From positions 91,669 through 155,668 of the forward strand of contig FLMG01003917.1 in the NCBI GenBank assembly GCA_900088475.1: a DNA stretch of 64,000 nucleotides. The letters run 5' to 3'. The notes under the pieces are model-generated. The model ran no database searches. It was not told the DNA's origin and was given only the letters and a program-made list of their open reading frames with translations. Both the position numbers and the translations under genes were made by a program. The stretch's first letter is position 1, and each line of letters starts with the position of its first letter. Below, one piece after another: positions 44,176 through 55,954 of this stretch. The stretch comes from Hyphochytrium catenoides (taxonomy: Eukaryota > Sar > Hyphochytriomycetes > Hyphochytriales > Hyphochytriaceae).

Positions 44176-45948
44176 AGAAGGAGAGAGAGAGAGAGAAAAG
44201 AGAAAGAGGGGGAGAGAGAGGAGAGAGAATATGCACTGAAGAAGAGAAAGGGAAGCCCCATAATAGCGCATCAATTCTTGATATACAGAGGCGGATGCTC
44301 AAAGGTATGGCCCCGCCTAGAAGGGAATCGGGCACGTTGATCAAAGTAAAGCTGATCCTTATAAAAGGGAGAAGAAGTTGGAGACAGTTAGAAGGAGAAC
44401 AGATATCTTTTTCTGCATTCTCTCCTCTCTCTCTCTCTTTGGTCATAGCTTTTCTACTGCCCACTCCTTGCCCTCTAAAGGAAGAACATAAGATCTACAC
44501 ATTCTCTCTGCACACATCTCTCTCTACAGCTCGGCTGCCTGCCACCTGCAGAGAACGTTCACAGTACAGAGAAACGTTATCCTCTGAGCCTTACTAATTC
44601 TATGACGACACGTGAGGATGGAGAGAAACCCCTCGGGCTGCTATCTCTTTGCGCTCCAGCCAAGGCCGCATGCCATTGCTCCAGGGAGCTTCCGTGACTT
44701 AAATGGCGGTGGATGGTGACGCACACCAGTCATTGACGTCTAGAAAGCCAGTGAAAGAACAGAGTTAACAGGAGTTATAACTCTCACCGTCAGGAGGAAG
44801 AGCAGAGCGCTTATTACCAGCCTCCCCGGCCCCTGACACCCAGAGCATGGTCCTGACGGCCTGACAGATGGCTAGATAGTCGCTATCAGTTCACTTTGAA
44901 GTCTCTCTTACTTTTATCGAGTCTCCATGAGTAAGACATGTATGGCGAAGGCAACCCGATTGGCAACGCAAGCAGCACGCAGATCTGCCCTCCATCCCAG
45001 CAACCAAATGCAAGGTTTGCTACGGAATTGCTACAGCGCCTTACCAAGTCGGGGGTCATGTCTCCTAGAGGACAGCAGCATTTTCATACAGAAGCGTCTG
45101 AGCTTGCGAAGTAGAGTGACAAAGGGTGGACGTGCTAGACGAGTGGTCGGTGGCGCGCTTAGGAGAGACAGACATCGAAATGGCCCATTTGTCTCTATGT
45201 TAAGAGCGTCATCCAGTACTGTCTCTACTTTAAAAGCTCCACGTAGTTTCTGCCTCAGAAGTTTTCATCAGAAAGACTTCAGACACAGGCACTTTCAAGC
45301 GTCCTCTCGCTGCGATTGCTGAAGCATCCAGGTGACGGCGGCTAGGACTCAGAACGCATACTAGGAACAGTGGTAAAGCACAAGGACGCTCTCTATCCTC
45401 TCTCCACACAGTCCCTGTCTCAGCCAACAATCTCTCACAAGCCTCATCCTAGCCGATAGGCCTTGCAATCCCCCGATTTAGCCAATAGTCTGCACAGTCC
45501 CTGAGCCTACCGAGTGGCGTGCCTTGCCAGTCGGCAGATGGACCATCGCCTGTCTCTTGAGATGCTCTTACAAGGTGTGAGCTGTGAGCTCTGCAAAAGT
45601 TGTCATGTCACACAAGCCTCCACCCGGATCAAAGATATTTACGCTTTAAGTTGACGAGTTATGGAATTATCCTTATATTTGTTCTCGACCTGACCGATAA
45701 CCGTTGTTTTTCGAAAAATGTGTCTGCAAAGCTGCGGGACAGAGCTCTGAGAGAATCTGCAAAAATCTCTGTCAGGGGCTATACAGATCCGATAATTTAG
45801 AGCTTATAGAGAGCTTATAGTTGCCAATGGTGGGAGCTTGGCAATAGTTCCTGCCGTTCTATGGCCTCTTGATGTGCATCCCTAGCAGACCTTGAGTCCC
45901 TCTTGAACCCTGGCATTTGGTGGTGTATGGTCATCTGTCTTCTGAGTC
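44176..45948. other. Intergenic region between ATIC and Aurora kinase
   Basis: About 1.8 kb with one basic open reading frame (listed separately) and no recognised family. A short purine-rich run follows the ATIC stop (44177-44230). Confidence 0.5.
44927..45322 (+). CDS. Small basic open reading frame, uncharacterised
   Basis: A 131-residue intact frame from an ATG to a TGA, very rich in Arg, Ser and Ala (for example RRSALHPS and RGGRARRVVGG-like segments) with few acidic residues. It resembles no family I know. The composition could be that of an organelle-targeted or nucleic-acid-binding peptide, but an overlapping chance frame is at least as likely: there is no splice evidence, and a frame exists on the other strand at 45230-45430. 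Confidence 0.25.
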   Translation: MSKTCMAKATRLATQAARRSALHPSNQMQGLLRNCYSALPSRGSCLLEDSSIFIQKRLSLRSRVTKGGRARRVVGGALRRDRHRNGPFVSMLRASSSTVSTLKAPRSFCLRSFHQKDFRHRHFQASSRCDC

Positions 45949-48900
45949 ATGATTGAGGAGAAAGAGAACAGTCGCGAGCTTGCGAACCTCTCGCGAAGAG
46001 AGCAGCTTGAGCTCTGGCGGAAGTCCAGGTAGATATGAGATGACTCCGGTTCAGTTTCATGAGCCCACGCCCTACGTTACCCTCTTTCTCCCTGTGCTGC
46101 CATCTTCGTCTTGTCGCTTTGTCTGGCTCTCTGTCCTCTTTCTCTCGTCTGCCTCTCTGTGGATGGCTCTCCAATTGCCGCTAATCAGATGCGCTCTTTT
46201 GTCAGACAAGCGAAGGTAATCGGCGCAGACCCTACTCCTGATAACTGCTCTCGAAGAAAGAGTGCTGAGAGCACTAAGCCTGCCACAATTAGTAGCAGAA
46301 ATGAAGCCTCAGGGCGGACGAAGCGTAGCAGGAACTCCGATGAGCTTTCTTCTGCCTCGACCCGCTCTCTTTCCGCTAGGAGCCAGCTTCTCACCGCCAG
46401 CAGCACAGGCAATGGCACTGCACGTCATCGCCAGGCACAGACGTTGCAAGGCACTTCCACTTCGACTCAGTCGATAACCTCAGGCAGCAGAGCTCCAGCT
46501 TTGGCACCACGCCCTGCCTTGGCCAGTAAAGTCCCTGCACGTGAGAGCCCGCTGAGGAAGCTCCCGTCCGCTGCCTCAAGGTCCGTGGTTCATATAGTCC
46601 AAAGCCCTTAAGCAGCTTGCTTGCCTGTTCTTTGATGAGGAGCTTCGCTTACAAGGCACATCATAACGCGTTTGTGCCAGTCTCCTCTGCAGATAATCTT
46701 TCTATCCAAATCTCAGGCTCCACTCTCTCTCCACCTCTCTATTTCAATCAAGCACTCTTGTTCGTTGTCTCTCTCTCTCTCTCCTTCTTTTCAACTCCCT
46801 CTTCTCTCCATCTCTTCCTCTTACCTTGTCTCTCACGCCTAACTCGCTGGGTCAGCTACTCTTCTTCTCTCTGCCTGCCTCCCCGTTGGCACTCACACCT
46901 TTCTTCCCCCAACCTTCCATCTCATCTACCTCTCTCGCTATCAACCTGAACAGACGGAGATCAGCCATACGCGTGCCCATCTCTGACTTTGATCCCCCTG
47001 ACGAAGAAGAGGAAGAAACCCCAGAGCTTCCTCCTCCTCCCTCGCGAGTGGAGAGCTCTCTCGCGTTCCTCTCGCCTCCAAGGCCAAAAGCGAGAAGAAC
47101 AACACTGCTTGCGGCCTTACCTACCGAAGACCCTTCCTCTCCCCCTTCGTCTCCTCCTACAAATCAAATGAGAGGCACGCCAATCCGCATGGGTAAGGAC
47201 GGCAGCCCTTTTCTCTCACCTGTCTTTCTATTATTAGGAACCTGCCATTGTCTCCATACGGGTCTCTTTGTTTCTCCTTTTCTGGTTGTTTTCTCTCTGT
47301 TCCACACGCGATGGTGACAGCCGTTCCTTAGGCTCTGGGATCAAGGGAGGAGCGATGCGCGTTCCCACTCCTTCCAGGGGCCATCACACCGCGGTCACGG
47401 CCAGTCCTCTGCCGTCCCACACTCCCAGAAAGCTTGGCTATGGAACGCCTTCGTCTCTTGCTCGGTCCAGCGCCAGGAAAACAGGACACCTCTCTCTTCA
47501 ACGAGGTAAGACCACCAAGAGGACAAGAGAAGAGAGAAAGATCAAGGGAGAGTTTTGGAAGTAGAAGAAGAGGGGGATTTGACTCTAAGATATCCGACTT
47601 ACAATGCCGGCCAAGAGAGAGAGAGAGAGAGAGAGACAGAACGCTTGTTCCGCTTCTAAGGAGACCCTGCACTAGACGAGATGCCTGCCAAGAAACTCTT
47701 TGCAGCTTCTGGACCTTCGATCTCTTCTTCCTCTTCTCTCCCGCCGCCACAGAGACAGAAAGAAGATGTCTTTGTAGACGTCAAGGATCATGTGCTTTCT
47801 CTCGAGCCTCAGCCACAACCCTCAGTCAGGTAGGGCAGGAGAAAGGCCAAGAATCTCTTCTCCCCTCCTAAGCCTCTCCCAGTTTCTTTCTCTCGCTCAT
47901 ATCCGCGTTCCCCTCACTCCTATCTCCTTGTATGGCGGCTGTCTCCTTCGTCTTCTCCGGTATGTGAAGCCCTTTATCTGGCAAGGCGTGGGACGTCGCA
48001 GATTTTGAGATAGGAAAAGCACTAGGAAAGGGGAAGTTCGGCAATGTTTATCTTGCGAGGGAGAGGTCAAGCGGCTCCGTCATCGCACTGAAGGTACGAG
48101 AAAGTAAAGGCAGTGCGGCAAGCGGGAAGGAAGTGCTAGGGGTCAGAAGCAGTAGACCGATGGGAGCTGAAAGCATCCACATCGGGGCTTTTAGGAGAGT
48201 GAGGGCTTATATATTGAGGAAATATAGGACAGGGAAGGGAGGCTAGTGCGCTCCGCGAACGCTCTAGTCGCTCAGAAAATGCAGTCAGATCGTGAGAAGG
48301 ACAAGCACTAGGAAGTTAGACCTCAGGACCTGGCTTTTGAAGGAAACGTTTGACCGAGAAAGAGAGAAACTGAGCCTTCCTTTGTGACCAGGTGCTCTTC
48401 AAGGCTCAGCTTATTGAGGATCAGTTCGCTGCGCAACTAAGGAGAGAGGTGGAGATTCAGTCTAGACTCCACCATCCCAACATTTTAAAGCTCTACGGCT
48501 ACTTCCATGATCAGGTGTGAATGCTAGAAAATCATTTGGTTCAGTATGAAGGACTTAGGGCAAAGCCTGAGGACGCCACTAACGTGTTAGTTCCTTCTCT
48601 CTCTCTCTCTCTCTGTGTCCCACTATTCGGTTCCTCTCCACGTCTCGCTTTCCTTCTTTCCCTCTCTCCTGCCTTCGGTATCTTATTAACTACCTTCACA
48701 GAGCAAGGTCTACCTTCTCCTGGAGTTCGCTGCCAAGGGCGAGTTATATCGCGAGCTTCGGAAGCAGAAGAGATTTACAGAAGAACAGGCAAGAAGCTAG
48801 CGACCCAAATGCGTCCCTCGCCTAACAAGCGGACTCACCCTCTCTTCTCCTCGCCCTCCTCTCTCGTTTCTTTTCTCTCGCTGCCTGCTTCTGATGATTC

Positions 48901-49826
48901 ACACTGACCCTGTCTTTCTTTTGTCGTCTAGACCGTAAACTATATTTATCAGGTCGCTCAAGCACTTCAGTATCTTCATGGCTGTAACGTTATACACAGA
49001 GATATCAAGGTAAAGAGGACGGTCTACCTTACACCCAGTGGCCCTTACCATCTGGCCAATCTCAGTCTTACCCATTTCCGACTGTCTTCAGCTTGAGAAC
49101 CTCCTCTTGGGCAGGAAGGGAGAAGTGAAGTTAGCAGACTTCGGATGGTCGGTGCATGCTCCGAAACCCTTCAACCGTCGGGAAACCTTATGTGGTACGA
49201 GGACAGAACTATAAGAGGCAAAACGAAGAACAAGACATGACCTGTCTCGCTCTCTCCCCATCTGCGTTCTGTTTATAGGTACTCCTGACTATATGAGCCC
49301 AGAAATGCTGTCTGGAAGGGCCCACGACAAAGCCGTAGACGTCTGGAGTTTAGGGGTGAGAGGAACACCATTGCACAGTCTGATATAGGTTGTTACTATC
49401 CTCTTGACTATTCCTTGCTCACCTCACAGGTTCTATGCTATGAGTTCCTAGTGGGATCTTCCCCCTTCACTGGAGCGGTAAGAGAATATAATGCCCCTTG
49501 ACCACCTGCTCAGCTTACGCTAACTTTCTTCTACTGACTCTGTTCTCTCTCTCATCCCACCCTCTGTAGAGCGTAGAGGAAACTTACGATCGTATCATGG
49601 ACCTCGACATTCGGTACCGCTCCTATTCCCTTTTATATCTCGCGTTAGTTAGGATTTTTTGGGCCTCACTCTCTGCCCTGAATCCAGATATCCGGCTGAG
49701 CTTATGTCGAGGGAAGCTTTTGCCTTCATAATGGACCTCTTGAGGCCCAATCCTGCCGAGAGGCCGGACATTGACCAAGTCTTGGCCCATCCCTGGCTCC
49801 AAAGAAGAGCCAGCGCACCTCTCTGA
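45949..49826 (+). CDS. AURK: Aurora-family serine/threonine kinase
   Basis: Fourteen exons (45949-46028, 46206-46580, 46954-47192, 47332-47505, 47676-47829, 47970-48093, 48392-48514, 48702-48788, 48932-49009, 49092-49194, 49279-49355, 49430-49477, 49570-49613, 49688-49826) join in phase to about 614 residues. Aurora kinases control mitotic spindle assembly and chromosome segregation. The kinase domain (about residues 348-607) has the glycine loop LGKGKFGNV, the VIALK lysine, [13 protein letters not shown] with the C-helix Glu, [15 protein letters not shown], and the Aurora-type activation loop [15 protein letters not shown] with the Thr at the Aurora A T288 position. Oddities are HRDIKLEN where Aurora has HRDIKPEN and DYMSPE instead of DYLPPE. 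The roughly 340-residue Ser/Pro-rich N-terminus is long for the family and begins with a KEN box at residues 5-7. The intron after 48788 has a GC donor and the one before 47970 an AAG acceptor. Confidence 0.95.
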
Positions 49827-49886
49827 TCATTGGAGTTAGCAGGGAAGGAAGCAAAAAGAACTCCTCCTGCGATATAATCGTTGAAC

Positions 49887-51978
49887 TTATAGCGGGAAAT
49901 AAGTTCCTCTAGACGCGTAGACGATGCCCTGGCCTTGCAACTGTCGCAATATGATATTGCCAAACGTAGTCATCAGAACAGAGTGAGAGAATAGTCAGCA
50001 CCAAGTTGACGCATCTGCACGTGCCTCCCATGTCCTTTATATAAAAAGGGACGCGGTGCGAGAGTGATTTTTTATCCGTTCTGCCCCCTGTCATCCTTGT
50101 TGTCTAGCTGCGTTGCAATGAGCTCTCCTTACCTCTGCTAGGGCTTGAAGAATTCTCTGAGGTGTCGCTGTCCCAATAAACGTCCTTAGCTGCGCTACCG
50201 ATAGCCCCGAATCTGCGTGCTGGCGGATCAGCGCCTCGACCTGTCCGCTGATGTTCCCTTCAGAGGGGGAAGAACCCAAATTTTGCGCTGCTGGCATATT
50301 CTCTTTGCTTAGAATGTGAAATTGTATGCAGACGAACTTGCGATCCAAGGTCTGGAGCTCTGGCAAATGATAAGCGTAGACTGCCAGAAAAGAAGTTATC
50401 GAGATAAGTCCTTTAATCAACCAGACGTGACGGGAGCCAGGGATGCACCTTGCAGCTCCTCTTTGAAGTTTGGATACGCTTTCCTCCAGTCTGATCCACT
50501 CATCAAAGCCTTGAATGAAGGAAACACCACGATTGACGTCGCTCTTGCAAGGACTGGCTCTTGCTCTCCAAAATAAATCTCGTCGCCGACGCGAAGCTCG
50601 TCTAATGGTGACAGCAGCGGTCTGACAGCCACAACGGAGGTAGAGGAATAGCAATCGTCAGAGACCTTGGCTACAAACCTGTATCTCAGGCAGAGCTGTC
50701 CGCACCTGTACTCGGCAGTCTTCTGTCCCAACCTCATTTGTGTGATGTCAGAGAGAGAAGCACTCAGCCTCCATAGCTTTCTCCCATCTGGGAGTTGGTC
50801 TAGTGTCGCAGTTCGTTGATATTCTCGTGCACATTGTCGTTTCAAGTTTCGCTGCATTAGCCCGGCCACCAGACCCTGATCCCTCTGAAAAAAGCGATGA
50901 GGGGACAGCAGACGACGCTTCTCCTTTGGAACAGGCAGTTCGCCCGCAAAGTAGTGCTTTTCCGCTCTTCCAGTTCAAGGGGAGGATGAGAGAGGAGGTG
51001 AAAAGAGATTAGCTACCAACTGATGAACTAGCTTGAGAGAGTAGTTCCCTTAACTGGCTAAGAAATATTAAGCGCGTGGCAGGAAGGGAGAGCTCCTGAT
51101 AGCAGAAACTATCAGTTGAGAAGTTAGTGGGCTGATAGCACAGGACTCACAGGGAACACTGCTCTAGCATCCTCATAGTCTCAAAGTTGGGATCTGTCTT
51201 GGCATGAAAGCTGCGCCCAAACATATAAAGCCATTAGGCAATCTGCTGACAAGGAAAAAGAGTAAAACACGAAGCTCAACGTACGAGGTGGCGGTGAGAT
51301 ATCTCCTATGGCCCGCATCTTCCAACTCCAACGAGAGGTAGCCAGCTACATCCACCTAAAGGACACCGAGGGATGGCCATCGTCAGCACGCAGATACAAG
51401 GATCTTACAGCGGGCGTGAATAATAGATAGGCCACCAGAGGTAATGTCTAAACCAAGAACGTGGATAGGCCCTAATGGCTCCTGACCAGCTTTCCGGGCT
51501 TTAGTTCGTCCAACTCTGACGAATGATAGGGCAACTTCGTCGCATCCACAGAAAGCGTGCCTGTCCCGTCATCTGATGGAGAGACCTCAGCCATGGACCC
51601 AGGATATAGGTTAGGAGAAGCAGATGGCCGGCGAAGAAAGCCCTTCAAGGCAGCGGAGTTGTTCCAGCAGACACAGAAGAGAGACTTACCGAGGCTGAAG
51701 CTCTTTATGCGGTTATTGTCCTGCTGTCTTTGTACTTCTATTACATCTCCCAACACTCTGCCTCCCAAGTGCCCAATGAGCCTCAGCAGCTCTCATTGCG
51801 ACGATGTAGCTAACGGAAAGTACCTGAGACACCGAAGCTTCCTGCTGGGACGACCAAACTCAAAGAAAGGGCTCTCCTGGGCCACTCTCCCCTTGACAGA
51901 GACTTCCTGACCTCTCTTGAGGAGCAGGATGTCCGCTATACAAAGCTTGTAGTGTACTTCCAGGAGGTCTACCGACAT
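49887..51978 (-). CDS. STN1: STN1-like telomere-capping (CST complex) protein
   Basis: Eight exons (51978-51912, 51791-51690, 51572-51487, 51355-51285, 51210-51151, 50966-50449, 50380-50133, 49940-49887) join in phase to about 401 residues. STN1 is the OB-fold subunit of the CST complex, which caps telomeres and recruits polymerase alpha-primase. The N-terminus HYKLCIADILLLK matches the helix preceding the STN1 OB fold (FAKLYIRDIL in human). The fold itself shows HLGGRVLGDVIEV, LDDGTGTLSVDA, VDVAGYLS and RRYLTATSFHAK, ending in MRMLEQ. A C-terminal winged helix is visible (ALIRQHADSGLSVAQLRTF, then LQGQGIVYASRGTYFPL). The 173-residue exon 6 between them matches nothing I recognise. RPA2 has the same architecture and is the main alternative; the N-terminal helix favours STN1. 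Its 3' end is 61 bases from Aurora's stop. Confidence 0.75.
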
Positions 51979-52366
51979 GTCCTGGAGATAATAGACCAGG
52001 CTTCAAGAGGACAACAATAGCTCAGAAGCGTCAAAGCTCCAACACCTAGGCAAGACAGAGGAGTGCTTCAATCGAAACCCGTGCCCGTCAGGAGACTGTA
52101 AACTGGGCATCGCGCCGCTCCAATGTCCGCATTGCACTTTTTTCAGAACGCAAGCAACACTGGCTTGACGGGCTTCGTCAGCTGGAATGCGAAGCAGAAA
52201 AGCTTCATCTTCATTTCCAGACTCTTTGGCGGGAACAATAAAATCAAATTTTTATGGTTTACAGCAACTTCTTTATATGACAATAAAGGATCAGGAATAA
52301 TAAAAGACAATATGACGCTTTTATCGCCCCTTATTCGTAATATCAACAGGTATTTTCAACAGTTTA
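51979..52366. other. Intergenic spacer
   Basis: Between the STN1-like start and the CTNNBL1 stop, both on the minus strand. It should contain the STN1 promoter and the CTNNBL1 3' untranslated region; the segment 52210-52330 is AT-rich with AATAAA-like words on both strands, compatible with polyadenylation signals. Confidence 0.45.
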
Positions 52367-55300
52367 TTAGAAGCTTTTTGCGAGCTCTCGTACAAACCCT
52401 TTAACATTCATCTTGCCCGTCTCATCAGCAGCATCCTCTGAGAGATCTCCCAGATTATCTGCATACTCAGCCAAGACCTGGCGAAGATCATCGGAACTCG
52501 ATCGGATCTCCCGCAGCTTCTTCCCTACTCTTTCCTTTATATCGCTGTTCGCAACGCTTGCTTGAGCGATGATGAGAGCTAGTTTCTGCAGCTGAAAGAG
52601 GCCAGCCTCAAGGCGGTCCAGATAATCCTGTTCCTTGTCGTCGTCGTCGTCCTCCTCCTCTTCTTCACTCTTGGCTTTCCGCTTTCTAATCTGCTCATTG
52701 CGAAGTACTTGTTCCTTATACTTCTCATACAGCTCCATAAGACGATCAACCTTCTCCAAGTCTTTTTCTATCAGTTTCCCTGGAAAAAAAAGTGAATCAA
52801 TACCAGTTGATCATCACGAGAACTTCTTCATATAGAGGCAAAGCATATCTCCACCGTCTGCCCCGCCGATCCCGGAATCCCAGAGCCTCGTGCCCCAGGC
52901 TCTATCTGTGTCTATATTTCTACCTCAACGTTTTGCTTCGACGGCCGGCCATCTCTTCCCCCTCTGCCTTCAATTGACCCGTTTCTACTAGGGCAAGACG
53001 TTCTTACCTAATAACCGGAGCTTGTAGTCTCCCGTCTCGTTGGTGTACATAAATAGCGTTGATAGAATAGAGATTAAATGCTCTTCCAGAGCTCTGACAT
53101 TGTCTTTTCCACTCTTTCTCGCAGCTGGTGGCCACGATCTACCAAGGAAAGCTGGGAATAGCAGCTTAAGCCCACCCACCTAGAGAGAAAAAGGTAGACA
53201 TGAGTAACCGAGACATAGAGGCAGAGGCAATATCACCGTTAACATGCGACGGCCATGGAGCGGCCCAAGAGGAAGCGAGAAAACAGAGAGAGACGGCTGA
53301 GTGAAGAATGTTCAATGTGAAGATAGAGACTGAAGTGAGATGAAACTGAGAGCAGGTGTGCTCACTTGCCAGAATAGAGGAACAATAGACAAGTAACAGC
53401 ACAGCACAGCTGAAGGAGGGAGCATGGCGCTTCAGGAGCAGGCACATGCGGTTAGAGTGACAATGGTCACGGAAGACGGATAATCAGAAGATAATATGTA
53501 GCGGAAGGTTCAGCGGCTACTCCCAGGAATCGAGAGGAGCATAAGGATTTCACGCCGCTGTGAGAAACCCAAAGTATATACGGAACCAGGAAGAGAGACG
53601 GAGCCTCACTTCGACAAAAGTGTCGCAGTTGTCTGGAGTTTCCATCAGGGCATAGTCCAGCACTTTAATGCTGCTCTTCCAGGCAAACCGCTTCTCTTTT
53701 AGGAATCGGACCAAGAGCTCAAATCCTTCTGCCTGCCTGAAGATGATCCGATTTGCTAGAGAAAGAAAGGAGTTAAGGCGAGCCATCTAGGCGTGAGAAA
53801 AATGTACAATGACGAAGCCGTAAAGGCCAACACCCAGAGGTAGAAGCAAGTGATAAGCTAGAAGGCAGATGAGACAGATACGAATCGGTGGATGAAAAGT
53901 AGATAAGGACTGCTTGAGGATGATGAAAAGAGCGCACACATGACCAGCTGTGAGGGTCTAGTCACAGAAAGCAAGCGACTCTTTTGCCTTACGTGGATAC
54001 ATCAAGGCACTACAAAGGCTATCAAAGAGGTTCTCAACGCATTCTTCCTCGTCTAGGGTCTCTGGGTCCTTCCTCCTGTATTGATGGACCGCCTTGAGTA
54101 GCGCCTCCAGCCCATCAGCTCCCTCCAGTTCTCCAATTCGGCGCTGATTTGCCACATCTGCCTGCAGAAGGACACAAAGAATCTCGCTAGCGTAGAGCTT
54201 ATTGGCATCGTACTTTTTGGCCTGCATGGCAGAGCAAGAATTCAGGGTCAGTGGAGATCAAGTCAGTCGTGAAAGGGGTCATGTCCTCAGGGTGGAACGA
54301 GGAGAGAGACAAGCCTCAACAGGAATGGGGGATTGTCAACGTCAGTAGATGGCAAACCTGGATCCGCTGCAGGAGAAATTTTAGAATCTGTGTTCTCTCA
54401 CAGAGAGTTAGGCAGAAGGAAGGCCGAATATCTGCCAGGTTTTCAATAATCTGAAGCGTGAAGTACACGCCTTGGGCGTCCTCTTCCTCCTGCTCGTCCA
54501 GTCTGGAGAGATTCTGTACGAGCAGTTCTAACCCTGAGATAAGGAACAGTAAGTCATTAAGGTAACGTAGTAGCATAAGTTATTGAATTTCCTCTCCTAA
54601 GACCGCCGCCTCAGCGTTGGTCTAGTGCCTCTGCCTGAATCGGCCTACCTTGATGGTTAACTATGGCATCAAGAATAAAGTTCGCTTCCCTTTCTGGCAA
54701 TGCTTCGGCATCCGTCAACTCTGCAAGAAGTTTGATGACCTAGTGCCAGAGAAGGATGTAGACAACAGCAGCAGAGCATTGGCGAGACCGTGAATCGAGA
54801 GCATTATTGCGGGTCAGCAAGGAAGGGAAAACGAAGGGCCTCGTTGAGGAACGGCGACAATAGTCGGGTGCGATCTCAGAGGTTCATAGGCCTACGCAGG
54901 TCAGGCCAAGGAAGAGCAGCGTACGTGATGGGGCTCGGTAGTAGAAGTTTGGGAGATGTCGAGGAGAGATTTTCGGTACACTTTCCTCGCCTACCTCTAT
55001 CGAAACATCAGTGTTCTCGTGAGAGATAAGACTTAAGATGGACTGCAGCCCATTGAGGTTTGCCAGGTCTTCGTAGAGGTGAGGAGAGGCAGCAATGCTC
55101 TTGAGCTTCGAAATCTCCTCACAGAGATCCAGCTCCGACTCCATAAACTTAGCTTCAGACAGGTAAGAGAGCAGACGAGTTGTCGAGGAATGAAAACGTT
55201 ATAGTAGCAGAGTAGAGCAGACGACGCAGTAAGTCAGATGCGAAAGACCGGGTAGAGAGACAAGGCGTAAGCCACGACAATTCTGCCAACTAGTCCCTCC

Positions 55301-55954
55301 CTCCATCCTCCAATAAGGGGTCCAAAAGACATGGAGGGTCAAGGAGTAAGAGGTTTTTATCTGTTCGTGATTCGTGAGAGTCAAAAGAGAACAAGCAATA
55401 AGGCAAAACCGCAAGGGACGACTGGTGGGGCCACATTTGATTGCAAAGTGCTCACTCTCACCGGGTTGATCCGCATATTTAACTCGCAGCTGCTGATTCT
55501 TGTTGATTCTGCGCTCAAATCTGAGAAGAAGATGCTTCAAAGTGGTAGAGTCAAGCTCAATGATCTGCAGATCAGGACCAATAGTAGGTCAGCTTGCCTT
55601 TCCTCTGTTTCCTCGTCGAAGAAGAAGGCAGAAGGCCGAAGGGAGAGATAGCGCAGAAGTAGCATACTTGCCTCCTGACTATCCGCACTGTCAAGTATTT
55701 TCTGCAGCTCTTGCTGGCTTAGACCACTAGCCCGCTGGCCATCGCCGTTCCCTTGCTCTACATACCTGACTTCAGTTGCTATCTCACTAAGCAATTAAGG
55801 CAAGGTGCATACCTTCCTCCCTGAAGGTGTTGTGCTGCTCTGTCCGTGCCTTCTTAGGCAGTGGAGGGCCCATGGCGCCTGGGATATCGCGACCCGGCCC
55901 GACAGCGGGACCATGGCCGATAGGCCCAAGCATTGAAGAAAAGTGTTCGTCCAT
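52367..55954 (-). CDS. CTNNBL1: Beta-catenin-like protein 1 (CTNNBL1), splicing-associated ARM protein
   Basis: Ten exons (55954-55813, 55757-55672, 55564-55462, 55152-54995, 54739-54649, 54533-54358, 54221-53993, 53755-53610, 53179-53008, 52779-52367) join in phase to about 571 residues; human CTNNBL1 has 563. It is an armadillo-repeat protein bound to the Prp19/CDC5L spliceosome complex. Diagnostic matches are LLLRFERRINKNQQLRVKY, KFMESELDL, HENTDVSI, LLVQNLSRLDE, YDANKLYASEIL, ENLFDSLCSALM, SSIKVLDYALM, EKVDRLMELYEKY and the C-terminal LDRLEAGLFQLQ. A basic patch (LPKKARTEQ) in exon 1 looks like a nuclear localisation signal. An acidic Glu/Asp run interrupts the C-terminal helix. The intron after exon 2 has a GC donor (GCAAGT), required by phase, and the acceptor of exon 4 is GAAG. 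Confidence 0.96.

Noticed and set aside
51412-51485. Coding-looking stretch on the minus strand (VLGLDITSGGLS)
   Set aside because: Including it as an exon breaks the OB-fold match; joining 51487 directly to 51355 gives GKL-VDVAGYLS, which fits STN1 and keeps phase 0.
49887-51978. Interpretation of the OB-fold gene as RPA2
   Set aside because: OB fold plus winged helix also fits RPA2, but the N-terminal helix motif (HYKLCIADILLLK) and the LTATSFHAK segment fit STN1 better; kept as the main alternative.
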